64,000 nt of DNA. It comes from Ruania zhangjianzhongii. Its GTDB lineage: Bacteria; Actinomycetota; Actinomycetes; Actinomycetales; Beutenbergiaceae. The notes under the pieces are model-generated. The model saw only the letters and a program-made list of their open reading frames with translations, was not told where the DNA came from and ran no database searches. The stretch is taken from NCBI RefSeq assembly GCF_008000995.1, contig NZ_CP042828.1, positions 3,276,882 through 3,340,881 of the forward strand, written 5' to 3'. Each line of letters begins with the position of its first letter. The first letter of the stretch is position 1. This document shows positions 7,549 to 18,382 of this stretch, piece by piece. The position numbers and the translations under genes are program-made.

Positions 7549-7959
7549 TCACGCTACCGCGCGGTGCACCAGCTCCAGGAGGGCGTGGGCGTAGGCATCC
7601 TCCACGTCGTCGGCGGCGAATGACTGGACCTGCCCGTCCGGTCCGGAGGTCTGCACGGCGAACTCGCCGCCGCTGCGCTCCATCCGTAGGAACGTGCCAC
7701 CGAGCAGCTCGCGGAGCTGGTCCTCGCGCGGCAGCCAGAGCGCATCCTCCTGCGCCACACTGTCCAACGCCCACTCGGTGGTGCCGTTGAAGTGCAGCAC
7801 CGTGCCGGTCTCGTAGTGCCGCGGCTCGATCACCATGTGGGAGAGGATGAACACGTCCTCGCCGAGCGCTTCAGCCTGGATCCGGAACCGGTCCCCGGGA
7901 GCAGGGTCCCAGCGCACCCCGGCGTTCCGCAGCTCGTGGGCGAGAGGGTCACTGATCAT
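7549..7959 (-). CDS. small conserved actinobacterial protein often labelled CpaE
   Basis: The product has 136 residues and contains the very conserved segments FNGTTEWALDSV and EDALWLPREDQLRELLGG. I recognise these from a short actinobacterial family frequently annotated as pilus assembly protein CpaE. The protein has no P-loop or receiver domain, so a real CpaE role is doubtful and the label is best treated as historical. It begins 9 bases after the ligA stop on the same strand, matching its usual position beside ligA. The function is unknown; the soluble sequence suggests a cytoplasmic protein. Confidence 0.7.
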   Translation of the reverse strand: MISDPLAHELRNAGVRWDPAPGDRFRIQAEALGEDVFILSHMVIEPRHYETGTVLHFNGTTEWALDSVAQEDALWLPREDQLRELLGGTFLRMERSGGEFAVQTSGPDGQVQSFAADDVEDAYAHALLELVHRAVA

Positions 7960-7968
7960 CTCTCCAGC

Positions 7969-10491
<2,523 letters not shown>

Positions 10492-10545
10492 TCACCGGTC
10501 GTTGTTCGGCCCGCCGGGGCGGCGGGGGTGTGGTGAGATGAGCGC

Positions 10546-11202
10546 ATGACCTCGGGCCTGCCGGACTGGATGCGGGGCGCTCGCACGCAACGCTTCGGCG
10601 GGGCGCCGAACGAGCTCGGCCGCAGACCTCCTCCGCACGTGCTGGGACGGAGCAGCGCGGACCCCTCTGGGACGGGACGAAGCGGTACCCACAATCCCTA
10701 CGCCGTCGGCAGGCCTGGCCCTGCCACCACCACAGGTCACCCCCCAGCGCCACCGAACCCTGCGCCGTCGGGCAGCTCCGCACAGCACGGCTACGCACAC
10801 TCGGGCCACGGAACCACCCCACCGGACGCCACCGCGCACTACGAGCCCGGGTCTCCTGCCGCCGCGCCCATCGGCTCGGACCGGAGCCGGAGACCGGGGC
10901 TGGTGGCGCTGGCCGTGTTGCTGGTGCTGGGCTCGTTGGCCTACCTGGTCTGGCACTCGGTCACTTGGCTCGAACCGCTGGTGGAGTCGCTGGATGGCTG
11001 TCCGGTCGAACGCGGGACGGCCTGCTTCACCAGCGAACCGTTCCGGCGCTGGCTGTATGCGCCCATTCTCGCTGCCGTCCTCGCCTGGGGCTTCGCCTCC
11101 GGTGCGGCCACGGAGGGGCGGCAAGGCCGAGCACGGGGCTACCTGCACCTGCTCGCCGGTATCGCCGCGCTGGTCATCGCAGGGTTGGTGAGCAACCTGT
11201 GA
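10546..11202 (+). CDS. membrane protein with long disordered N-terminus, unknown
   Basis: Not recognised. The first 110 or so of 218 residues are Pro/Gly/Ser/Thr-rich and presumably disordered on the cytoplasmic side. Three hydrophobic segments follow: LVALAVLLVLGSLAYLVW, LYAPILAAVLAWGFASGA and LHLLAGIAALVIAGLVSNL at the very C-terminus. Two cysteines (ESLDGCPVERGTACF) lie between the first two segments, possibly forming an extracytoplasmic disulfide. It starts 105 bases from divergent ligA and overlaps the next membrane-protein gene by 4 bases (GTGA), suggesting a two-component membrane unit of unknown role. Confidence 0.7.
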   Translation: MTSGLPDWMRGARTQRFGGAPNELGRRPPPHVLGRSSADPSGTGRSGTHNPYAVGRPGPATTTGHPPAPPNPAPSGSSAQHGYAHSGHGTTPPDATAHYEPGSPAAAPIGSDRSRRPGLVALAVLLVLGSLAYLVWHSVTWLEPLVESLDGCPVERGTACFTSEPFRRWLYAPILAAVLAWGFASGAATEGRQGRARGYLHLLAGIAALVIAGLVSNL

Positions 11203-11633
11203 GCGGGATCTACTCGAGCGCGTCCAGCGATCCCTTCGGCGGCCGCTACGCCGATCGTGGCCTGATCTTCGGCCGGGACAGCGCCGAGAACCGTCCCGAC
11301 CGGCCCCGGTACGTCTCGGGCGTCGCGATGGCGATCGGAATGGTCCTGGTGTGGGCCTCGTTCTTCGGCCCGCTGCTCACCGCTGGCCTCGTGGGACTGA
11401 GCTGGTGGGGCACGACCGAGGGATGGGTGATGCCGGACTCAGCGCCGAGTGCGGCGGTCAGCGGGGCGGCGCTCCTCGGGGTGTGGCTGGTCAGCTCGAT
11501 CACCGCCCTGGTGGCACGCCGTGATCTTCGCAGGCTGCGAGTCACCGGCGGCCTGGTGAAGCTTGCGGTGAGTGCCCTCGTGCTCGGGGCCGGGCTGTGG
11601 TGGGCGGTCTCGGTCAATCAGATCCCGCTCTGA
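11199..11633 (+). CDS. small three-helix membrane protein, unknown
   Basis: The product has 144 residues starting at the GTG that overlaps the previous stop codon (11199-11202). A polar N-terminus (about 35 residues) precedes three hydrophobic segments: VAMAIGMVLVWASFFGPLLTAGLVGL, AVSGAALLGVWLVSSITALVA and LVKLAVSALVLGAGLWWAVSV. No enzyme motif is visible. Coupling to the preceding gene suggests the two proteins act together in the membrane. The alternative start further upstream would run inside the neighbouring gene and is unlikely. Confidence 0.65.
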   Translation: MSGIYSSASSDPFGGRYADRGLIFGRDSAENRPDRPRYVSGVAMAIGMVLVWASFFGPLLTAGLVGLSWWGTTEGWVMPDSAPSAAVSGAALLGVWLVSSITALVARRDLRRLRVTGGLVKLAVSALVLGAGLWWAVSVNQIPL

Positions 11634-11741
11634 GCGCCCGCCCCGCGTGCGTACGTCGTCCCAGCCGACGGCGGTGGGCGAGTTTCGTTGAGATCGTGCG
11701 GTTTTCCTGGACTGTCGGTGGTGGCGAGTAGCGTTTCGGGT

Positions 11742-13586
11742 ATGGCACAAAAGTTCGATCACGAGCACCGCCGGGACGGTTCGGTCCCGATGGTGATCGA
11801 GCTGTACCCGGACGTGGGGCGGTGCGGGCCGCGAGCAATGATCGGCGGGGCCGCGCCCTCCCGGAGACCTGGACGGGCTGGGTGCGTGGAGCCGGTACTG
11901 CCTCCGGCTGCAGTAGCGGGTCCGGGCAGCGCGGCACTGGGGACGCTCGTCGATCACACCCGGAGCAGCGACTCCCCGGCCGAGCGGGGGCTGGTGGGGC
12001 TGATTCGCCACACCCAGGGCCTCGATCTGGATGAACGGTTGGCCCAGCACTCCACCGACCAGCACCTATTCGGTCTGCTCACCCGGATGGACCTGGACCA
12101 GATCGACGACCCAGCCGTGGTCGAGGCCGCTGCAGCGGCGGACCGGCTGGAGGCCGCCGCGCACGCGCTCAAGCTCCGGGCCGCAGCCACGCTGGCCGGG
12201 CGAGTCTCGATGACCTCTGCCGCCCTGGCCGACCACACTCAGGGCCCCGCCGGGGTGGCCGGAGACGAGCTCACACTGCGATTGCGAACCTCGGCCAAAG
12301 CGGGAGCCGATCTGGTCCGGCGCGGCAAAGCACTGGCCGGGCACCTGTGCGCCACCGGTGATGCCCTTGCTGCGGGCCAGATCAATGCTGCGCGGGCGCA
12401 GGTGATCGTCGACGGCCTGGAGCACGTGTCCTGGGAGGTCGCCGCCGCCGTCGAGGAGATCGTGCTGCCCAAGGCACCGGACCGAACTCCGGCACAGCTG
12501 CGTTCCGATGTGGCCAAGGCTCTGATCGCGGTCGATGCGACGGCAGCTGAAGAGCGCGCCCGCCAGCGGGCCACCTGTCGGCGGGTGACCCGTCCCCGTA
12601 CGGAGCACGATCAAACTGCCTCGATGCGTATCGAGGGACCGACTGCCGACGTGCTCGCCCTTGATCTCGCCCTAGACGCCAGCGCTCGAGCTGCCAAAGC
12701 CGCCGGCGACCAGCGAACGGTCGACCAGCTGCGCTTCGACTCCCTTGCCGGGGTCGCCCACCACGCCCTGGCCACCGGTCACCTCGGCGACCCGGCGACC
12801 GGTACCCGCCTGGCTACCACCAACGGGCAACTCCCCCGGATCCACGTCACTATGCCGCTGGACCAGCTCCTCCCGCGGTCCGCCGCAGACCGCGCCGGGA
12901 CCGCCCAGGGTGGCGCCGGGACCGCCCCGGGTGCCGCGGGCACCACCGCGACGAGCACCGGAGGGTGCCTCGGCAGCTCGGGTACCACCACGACACCCGG
13001 GCCGAGCACCGAGCCCGGGGAGCTCACCTGGCCGCCAGCCCTGCCCGGGGAACGGCTCTCTCCCGAGGCAGTGCCCGAGCTGGCCGGGTACGGGCCGATC
13101 ACGCCCGCCACCGCCCGGGCGCTGGCCGCCGGTGGGATCTGGAGCCGGATCGTCACCGATCCCCTCACCGGCGCTGTCCTGGACGTCGGCTCCACCCGGT
13201 ATCGCCCCACCCGAGCGATCGCCGAGCATGTCATCGCCCGCGATCGCACCTGCGTCCGGCCCGGATGCACCCACCAGGCTCGCACGTGCCAGCTCGACCA
13301 CACTTACCCGTACAACCACTCCCATCCCGAAGAAGGCGGCAGTACCAGCGTGGCCAACCTGGGTCCGCTCTGTGGCCGAGACCACCAGACCAAGACCCAT
13401 GCCGGCTTCCTCCTCACCCAGCCCGAACCCGGCGTCTTCGAGTGGACCACGCCCACGGGTCACCATTACCGGCGCGAACGCGACGGCACCACCCGGCCAC
13501 TCACCCACCGGCCGCCTCTCGACGGGGATGATCTGCGTCCGAAAGCTAGCGACCCACCCGCCGACTACGGCCCACCGCCCTTCTGA
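11742..13586 (+). CDS. DUF222 / HNH endonuclease domain protein
   Basis: The product has 614 residues. The long N-terminal part, rich in Ala and helical, is the DUF222 region (about 80-390). A Gly/Thr/Pro low-complexity linker (about 395-440) follows. The HNH domain (about 505-560) shows RDRTCVRPGC, CQLDHTYPY, NLGPLCGRDHQTKTH and the final H of the motif. Proteins of this kind (13E12-type in mycobacteria) occur in many copies in actinobacterial genomes. Nuclease activity is inferred from the HNH residues; the biological role is uncertain and may relate to mobile elements. ATG 11742 is chosen over an upstream ATG at 11688 but has only a weak ribosome site. Confidence 0.87.
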   Translation: MAQKFDHEHRRDGSVPMVIELYPDVGRCGPRAMIGGAAPSRRPGRAGCVEPVLPPAAVAGPGSAALGTLVDHTRSSDSPAERGLVGLIRHTQGLDLDERLAQHSTDQHLFGLLTRMDLDQIDDPAVVEAAAAADRLEAAAHALKLRAAATLAGRVSMTSAALADHTQGPAGVAGDELTLRLRTSAKAGADLVRRGKALAGHLCATGDALAAGQINAARAQVIVDGLEHVSWEVAAAVEEIVLPKAPDRTPAQLRSDVAKALIAVDATAAEERARQRATCRRVTRPRTEHDQTASMRIEGPTADVLALDLALDASARAAKAAGDQRTVDQLRFDSLAGVAHHALATGHLGDPATGTRLATTNGQLPRIHVTMPLDQLLPRSAADRAGTAQGGAGTAPGAAGTTATSTGGCLGSSGTTTTPGPSTEPGELTWPPALPGERLSPEAVPELAGYGPITPATARALAAGGIWSRIVTDPLTGAVLDVGSTRYRPTRAIAEHVIARDRTCVRPGCTHQARTCQLDHTYPYNHSHPEEGGSTSVANLGPLCGRDHQTKTHAGFLLTQPEPGVFEWTTPTGHHYRRERDGTTRPLTHRPPLDGDDLRPKASDPPADYGPPPF

Positions 13587-13643
13587 ACCCCCCGGGGGAC
13601 GCCCGAGGAGTAGCGACCCACCCGCCGAGTACGGCCCACCGCC
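13548..13643. repeat. 32-bp direct repeat across the 3' end of the DUF222-HNH gene
   Basis: A 32-base sequence beginning AGCGACCCACCCGCCGA occurs at 13548-13579, inside the last codons of the DUF222-HNH gene, and again at 13612-13643 downstream, with one mismatch. The spacer contains the stop codon and a C/G-rich block. The second copy therefore repeats the gene's own C-terminal coding sequence after its stop, as expected from a short tandem duplication or an old insertion footprint. Confidence 0.75.
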
Positions 13644-13676
13644 GGCCCATCGACCCACATATGCGACCCTGGAGTC

Positions 13677-14291
13677 GTGGTGGAGAAGAGCCTGTGGGCC
13701 CGCAAGGTGGAGCAGAATCCGGACCACTCGCACTGGTACGTGCAACGGTTCCGGTCGATGGCCGCGGCCGGTGCGGACCTGCACGGCGAAGCGCGCTTCA
13801 TCGACGCGATGGCCGAGCGCGGATCGCGCATCCTGGACGCCGGGTGCGGTCCCGGCAGGGTCGGCGGTGAGCTCGCCCAGCGTGGCCACCAGGTGATGGG
13901 TGTCGACGTGGATCCCGTGCTGATCGAGGCAGCCGAGACCGACCATCCCGGGTCCACCTGGGTGGTGCAGGATCTGGCCGAGCTCGACCTGCACGGCAGT
14001 GCCGAACCGTTCGACGTGATCGTCGCCGCCGGGAACGTGATGACCTTCCTCGCGCCGAGCACGCGGTATGAGGTGCTCCGCCGACTGGGCAGCCACCTCG
14101 CGCCGGAGGGAAGGATGGTGCTCGGCTTCGGCGCCGGCCGCGGTTACCCGTTCGAGGAGTTCTTCGCCGACGCCGAGCAGGCCCAGCTCACGATCGAGCT
14201 CCGGCTGGCTACCTGGGACCTACGCCCGTGGACGCCGGAGTCGGACTTCCTGGTCGCGGTGCTCAGCGTTCCGGATCCACTCAGCCTCTAG
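13677..14291 (+). CDS. class I SAM-dependent methyltransferase
   Basis: The product has 204 residues. The SAM-binding motif I is ILDAGCGPGRVGGELA near residues 52-67, followed by GHQVMGVDVDPVLIEAA (motif II acidic residue), and FDVIVAAGNVMTFL as motif IV. It matches small stand-alone Rossmann-fold methyltransferases of unknown substrate. GTG 13677 is chosen because GGAG lies just upstream and the protein starts with an alpha-helical cap normal for the family. It is transcribed alone between the DUF222-HNH gene and the convergent ArsR gene. No substrate-defining motif is visible. Confidence 0.85.
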   Translation: MVEKSLWARKVEQNPDHSHWYVQRFRSMAAAGADLHGEARFIDAMAERGSRILDAGCGPGRVGGELAQRGHQVMGVDVDPVLIEAAETDHPGSTWVVQDLAELDLHGSAEPFDVIVAAGNVMTFLAPSTRYEVLRRLGSHLAPEGRMVLGFGAGRGYPFEEFFADAEQAQLTIELRLATWDLRPWTPESDFLVAVLSVPDPLSL

Positions 14292-14346
14292 CGGCCGGCC
14301 CGCAACCCGGCCAGCAATCGAGAGGCAACAGCCGACACGTACGCGA

Positions 14347-14697
14347 TCAGGCTGACTGCCGTGGCTCCTTGATCGTCACCGTGGTTGCGCCATCGTCTGC
14401 CGTGGCCAGCAAGCTCTGCAGAAGCCCAGGAAAACGCTGCTCGAGGTCGTCGGCGCGCAGATGCACGTAGCAGCGCGTGCCCTCGTCCCGAGTCCTGGTG
14501 ACCCCGGAGGACCGGAGCACCTTCAGATGGTGGCTGAGCGTGGACTTCGCCACCGGCGCATCCAGCTCACCCCATTGGCGCTCCACCCCGTCGGAGAGCA
14601 GCCGCACCAGACCCAGGCGCAACGGGTCCGACAGGGCAGCCAACACTGTGGTCAGTGCTACCTCGTCCAGGTCCGGGTGTTGCGCATCCTTCGCCAC
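14347..14697 (-). CDS. ArsR family transcriptional regulator
   Basis: The product has 116 residues, the normal ArsR/SmtB size. The winged helix shows LAALSDPLRLGLVRLLSDG followed by a recognition helix VAKSTLSHHLKVLRSSGV and a wing TRDEGTRCYVHL. No cysteine metal-site cluster typical of ArsR metal sensors is visible (a single Cys in the wing), so the inducer is likely organic or redox-related. It is divergent from the MFS gene, with a perfect 23-base palindrome between the two starts. This strongly suggests that it controls that transporter and itself. Confidence 0.9.
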   Translation of the reverse strand: MAKDAQHPDLDEVALTTVLAALSDPLRLGLVRLLSDGVERQWGELDAPVAKSTLSHHLKVLRSSGVTRTRDEGTRCYVHLRADDLEQRFPGLLQSLLATADDGATTVTIKEPRQSA

Positions 14698-14739
14698 GGA
14701 CCCAGTATCTCACTCCTCACGGCAACACCCTTTTTATTG

Positions 14740-14762
14740 TTCGATGTTCGACGAACATCGAA
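14740..14762. promoter_or_regulatory. 23-bp perfect palindrome, likely ArsR operator
   Basis: Arms TTCGATGTTCG (14740-14750) and CGAACATCGAA (14752-14762) are perfectly complementary around one base. The site lies in the 79-base gap between the divergent ArsR and MFS starts, 14 bases before the MFS start codon. ArsR-family dimers bind such imperfect or perfect inverted repeats. The position would block transcription toward the transporter. Confidence 0.75.
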
Positions 14763-14776
14763 TAGAGTGTCGCCCT

Positions 14777-15949
14777 ATGACTTCTCGACGCATCCCCGGC
14801 TGGCTCGCCGGACTGTTCGTGGCCACGCTCGCTCTGGGAACCGACGAGTTCGTGATCGCCGGGCTCCTGCCCGAGCTGGCCACTGACCTCCAGATCAGCA
14901 CGGGCGCAGCCGGTCAGCTCATCACCGTCTTCGCCCTCACCTTCGCCATCGGTGCACCAGTGATGGCGGTCGCGCTGGACCCGTTACCCCGTCGCCACGT
15001 CATCCTGGCCGGCCTGGCGGTCTTCATCCTCGCCAATGGTGCTGCCGCCATAGCGCCGACCTTCGGCATCCTGCTTGCCTTGCGCGCCGTTGCCGGCCTC
15101 GCTGCGGCGGTGGTCTCCGCCACGGCGTTCGCCATCGCGGCCCAGGGCGCACCTCCTGATCGCCAGGGTCGCTACCTCGCTGTCGTCACCGCCGGGCTGA
15201 CGGTGGCGCTCTTCACCGGAGTTCCGGTCGGCACCTGGGTCGGCGCCCTCTTCGGCTGGCGTTCGACGTTCGTGCTGATCGCCATCGTTGCACTCGGTGC
15301 GATGTGCGTCCTCGCGGTCACCACGCCCCGCCTGCAGGGTTCCCCGGCCATGGGTCTGGGCCCGCGGCTGAGCCCTCTTCGGGACCCGCGCGTACTCCGG
15401 CTCGTCCTCGCGGTCTTCCTCTCCGGCGCCGGTGGGCTGATGTTCTACAGCTACCTCTCTGTCCTGCTTGATCACCACCAGGGCGATACCTCCGCCCTGC
15501 CAGGGGTTCTCCTGCTTGTCGGTGTGATCGGTGTCCCGTCCGCGCTTCTCGGTGGCTGGTTCGCCGACCGGTTCGGTGGGCGACGCAGCCGTCTGATCGT
15601 CCTCGGCGGCCACGCAGGCGCACTCGCCCTTGCCGGCCTCCTGTTCGCACTCAGTGCTCCCCTACCGGTCCTGCTGCTGAGCATCGCCGCCTGGTCCGTC
15701 TTCGCCTGGGCGCTCAACCCACCTCTGCAGGCCAGCACGATCGAAGCCGCACCTCAGGCGCCGATGACCGCAGTCTCGCTCAACATCTCCGGCCTCTACC
15801 TCGGCACGGCGGTTGCTGCCGGGCTCGGCGGGATGATCGTGGACGGACCCGGCCCGCTGTGGATCCCCGCTGTAGCGGTCCTCGCACTGGTACTTGCGTG
15901 GGTCAGCGCCGCCTTCCGCGTACCGCAGCACGCGAGCGTCAACGCGTGA
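14777..15949 (+). CDS. MFS transporter, drug:H+ antiporter-1 (AraJ/Cml) type
   Basis: The product has 390 residues with about 12 hydrophobic segments. The opening WLAGLFVATLALGTDEFVIAGLLPELA is characteristic of the AraJ/Cml/EmrD-like DHA1 group, where this first helix ends with a conserved acidic residue. Further motifs are a loop 2-3 region shortened to DPLPRRHVILAG and GGWFADRFGGRR in the second half. It probably exports a hydrophobic or antibiotic-like compound. ATG 14777 is preferred; the frame is open upstream but would cross the operator and the ArsR gene. Control by the divergent ArsR protein is inferred from the shared palindrome. Confidence 0.87.
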   Translation: MTSRRIPGWLAGLFVATLALGTDEFVIAGLLPELATDLQISTGAAGQLITVFALTFAIGAPVMAVALDPLPRRHVILAGLAVFILANGAAAIAPTFGILLALRAVAGLAAAVVSATAFAIAAQGAPPDRQGRYLAVVTAGLTVALFTGVPVGTWVGALFGWRSTFVLIAIVALGAMCVLAVTTPRLQGSPAMGLGPRLSPLRDPRVLRLVLAVFLSGAGGLMFYSYLSVLLDHHQGDTSALPGVLLLVGVIGVPSALLGGWFADRFGGRRSRLIVLGGHAGALALAGLLFALSAPLPVLLLSIAAWSVFAWALNPPLQASTIEAAPQAPMTAVSLNISGLYLGTAVAAGLGGMIVDGPGPLWIPAVAVLALVLAWVSAAFRVPQHASVNA

Positions 15950-15978
15950 CCCCCAGCACGCGAGCGTGAACGCCGGAC

Positions 15979-17103
15979 CTAGGCGCCAACCGGCTGAGCA
16001 GCCGCACCACGGCCCGCGCGCGAGATGGCCGCCTGCCCCAGCACCCGGGTGCCGTCGTAGACCACGATCGACTGTCCCGGGGCGATGCCCCGCAACGGCG
16101 ACTCCAGCACAGTGACCAACGCGTCCTCGTCACGGCGGACCCGAGCCGGGACCGGATCACCGTGCGCCCGCACCTGCACGCTCACCTGCGCCCACTCCCC
16201 CGCTGGCACGTCCTCAGCCAGCCAGGTCACGCCGTCGGCCGCGATCTCGCTCACCGAGAGCAGCTCGCTCGGCCCGACCACCACCTGGTTCGCGGCCGGG
16301 TTCACCTCGAGCACATACCGAGGGCGCCCATCCGCCGCCGGCCGGTTCAGGCCCAGACCGCGGCGCTGCCCGACGGTGTAGGCGTAGGCGCCCTGGTGCT
16401 CACCGACCACCTGTCCCTCGGCGTCCACGAACTCGCCCTGCCGCTCGCCGAGCCGATCGCGCAGAAAGCCCTGGGTGTCACCGTCGGCCACGAAGCAGAT
16501 GTCGTAGGAGTCGGGCTTGGCCGAGACACTCAGCCCGCGGGCCGCGGCCTCGGCACGCACCTCGTCCTTGGACGCGACCTCGCCCAGCGGGAACATCGAC
16601 CGGGCCAGCCGCTCGGCACCCATCACCGCCAGCACATAGGACTGGTCCTTGGCCAGATCACGCGCCCGGTGCAGCTCCCGGCGCGGGGCGTCGCCGCCGC
16701 CGGGCCCTTCGACGATCCGCGCATAGTGCCCGGTCGCCACGGCATCGAAGCCCAGCGCCAGCCCACGGTCCAGCAGAGCGGAGAACTTGATGTGCTCGTT
16801 GCAACGCACGCACGGGTTCGGCGTGCGGCCGGCCTCGTACTCGGAGAGGAAGTCGGCCACCACCGTCTCCTCGAACTCCTCGCTCAGATCCCACACGTAG
16901 TACGGGATGCCGAGCACGTCGGCGGCGCGGCGCGCATCGGAGGCATCCTCGATCGAGCAGCAGCCGCGGGAGCCGTTCCGGTGCTGCGCCCGCGAGCGGG
17001 AGAGCGCCATGTGCACACCGACCACGTCATGCCCGGCGTCCACCGCCCGGGCGGCCGCTACGGCCGAGTCCACTCCGCCGGAGAGGGCTGCCAGTACTCG
17101 CAT
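15979..17103 (-). CDS. mnmA: tRNA-specific 2-thiouridylase MnmA
   Basis: The product has 374 residues. It transfers sulfur to U34 of Glu, Gln and Lys tRNAs, using ATP to adenylate the base. The PP-loop SGGVDS is at residues 8-13. Catalytic Cys98 lies in NPCVRCN and the second active cysteine, Cys203, in [11 protein letters not shown]. The C-terminal beta-barrel domain follows. It overlaps the upstream cysteine desulfurase gene by one base (TGATG), with AAGGAGG just before the start, so the sulfur donor enzyme and the thiolase are made together. Confidence 0.96.
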   Translation of the reverse strand: MRVLAALSGGVDSAVAAARAVDAGHDVVGVHMALSRSRAQHRNGSRGCCSIEDASDARRAADVLGIPYYVWDLSEEFEETVVADFLSEYEAGRTPNPCVRCNEHIKFSALLDRGLALGFDAVATGHYARIVEGPGGGDAPRRELHRARDLAKDQSYVLAVMGAERLARSMFPLGEVASKDEVRAEAAARGLSVSAKPDSYDICFVADGDTQGFLRDRLGERQGEFVDAEGQVVGEHQGAYAYTVGQRRGLGLNRPAADGRPRYVLEVNPAANQVVVGPSELLSVSEIAADGVTWLAEDVPAGEWAQVSVQVRAHGDPVPARVRRDEDALVTVLESPLRGIAPGQSIVVYDGTRVLGQAAISRAGRGAAAQPVGA

Positions 17104-18311
17104 CAGGATGCCTCCTTAGTTATCGCGCCGGTTCGCTGTGACGGTCGCGGCCGGTACGCCGCACGTGCCCGGGCGACCGCCTCTGGCAGGGCCACCAGCA
17201 GCGCATCCACGTCCGCCTCGGTGGAGTCCCACCCCACGGTGAGCCGCAGGGCCGACCGTGCTGCGCCGTCGTCGGCTCCCATCGCGAGCAGTACGTGCGA
17301 GGCCTGCTGCACCCCGGCCTGGCAGGCGGACCCGGAGGAGGCGCACACTCCGGCGGCGTCCAGGGTGAACAGCAGCGCGTCGGAGTCGGTGCCGGTGAAG
17401 GTGAAGTGCGCGTTCCCGGGCAGACGGCCCTGCCCCGGCGCTCCCCGCAGCTGCGCGTCCGGGACTGCCGCGAGTACCTCGGCGATGATCCGGTCGCGCA
17501 GCCGGGCGCGCCGCACCGCCTCAGCTTCCAGGTCCACCGCTGCCGCGTGCACCGCTGCCGCGAGCGCGGCGAACGAGGCCACCGGGAGTGTGCCGGAACG
17601 CACCGCGCGCTCCTGACCGCCGCCATGCTGCACCGGGCTGATCGTCAGGTCCCGGCGGGCGAGCAGGGCGCCGATGCCGATCGGGGCACCGAGCTTGTGT
17701 CCGGAGAAGGACAGCGCATCGAGGCCGCTGGCAGCGAAGTTCACCGGTACCTGCCCCACGGCCTGCACCGCATCGGAGTGCACCGCTATGCCGTGGGCCG
17801 CGCCGAGTGCGGCGACCTGCTCGACCGGCTGCAGTGTGCCCACCTCATTGTTCGCCCACATCAGCGAGATCAGCCCGATCTGCTCCCCCTGCTCGGCCAG
17901 TAGTGCTTCGAGCTCGTCGATTCGGGCCACTCCGGTGGCGTCCACCCCCAGCTCGCGGGTCTCAGCGCCTTCGTGGGCGGCCAGGTGGTGCGCGGTCTCC
18001 AGGACCGCGTGGTGCTCGACGGCGGAGATCACCAATCCAGGCCGCCCCGCCTGGGCGGCAGCGCGCCAGATCCCCTGGACGGCGAGGTTGTCCGCTTCGG
18101 TGCCGCCGGCGGTGAGGATCACCTCGGCCGGGTCGGCGCCCAGGTCCGCGGCGATCGACTCCCGGGACTCCTCCTCCAGGACGCGGCGGGCGGCGCGGCC
18201 GGCGGCGTGCAACGAGGACGGGTTTCCGGCCACCTGCGACGCTCGGAGATAGGCGTCGGCCGCCTCCGGGCGCACCGGGGTGGTGGCCGCGTGGTCGAAG
18301 TAGGTGGTCAC
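17103..18311 (-). CDS. cysteine desulfurase (NifS/IscS type)
   Basis: The product has 402 residues. It is a PLP enzyme that takes sulfur from cysteine to a persulfide for tRNA thiolation and possibly Fe-S clusters. Visible are [13 protein letters not shown] at the N-terminus, the cofactor lysine Lys206 in [11 protein letters not shown], and the catalytic Cys330 in [12 protein letters not shown] 18311 is preferred because [11 protein letters not shown] is the usual N-terminus; a GTG 11 codons upstream is possible. It is co-transcribed with mnmA, and a 12-base palindrome lies just upstream. The loop length around Cys330 is short, as in class II-like NifS proteins of actinobacteria, but I do not subclassify it. 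Confidence 0.94.
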   Translation of the reverse strand: MTTYFDHAATTPVRPEAADAYLRASQVAGNPSSLHAAGRAARRVLEEESRESIAADLGADPAEVILTAGGTEADNLAVQGIWRAAAQAGRPGLVISAVEHHAVLETAHHLAAHEGAETRELGVDATGVARIDELEALLAEQGEQIGLISLMWANNEVGTLQPVEQVAALGAAHGIAVHSDAVQAVGQVPVNFAASGLDALSFSGHKLGAPIGIGALLARRDLTISPVQHGGGQERAVRSGTLPVASFAALAAAVHAAAVDLEAEAVRRARLRDRIIAEVLAAVPDAQLRGAPGQGRLPGNAHFTFTGTDSDALLFTLDAAGVCASSGSACQAGVQQASHVLLAMGADDGAARSALRLTVGWDSTEADVDALLVALPEAVARARAAYRPRPSQRTGAITKEAS

Positions 18312-18327
18312 GACCGTCAAGTGTACG

Positions 18328-18339
18328 TTCCGCGCGGAA
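18328..18339. promoter_or_regulatory. 12-bp perfect palindrome upstream of the cysteine desulfurase gene
   Basis: TTCCGCGCGGAA lies 16 bases upstream of the chosen GTG start, within the gap to the divergent GNAT gene. It could be an operator, but a palindrome of this length is not rare in a GC-rich genome and no regulator is encoded beside it. Confidence 0.3.
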
Positions 18340-18382
18340 ATCACTGGCGCGTGGAGGGGGGTCTGATGCGACCGTTTCGGCT

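Noticed and set aside
7549-7959. Real pilus assembly protein CpaE
   Set aside because: No ATPase P-loop or receiver domain and no other pilus genes nearby; the name is a carried-over label for this small family.
12672-14096. Open frame on the minus strand opposite the DUF222-HNH and methyltransferase genes
   Set aside because: Both plus-strand genes are supported by HNH and SAM motifs; the minus frame is Gly/Arg/Val-rich without motifs.
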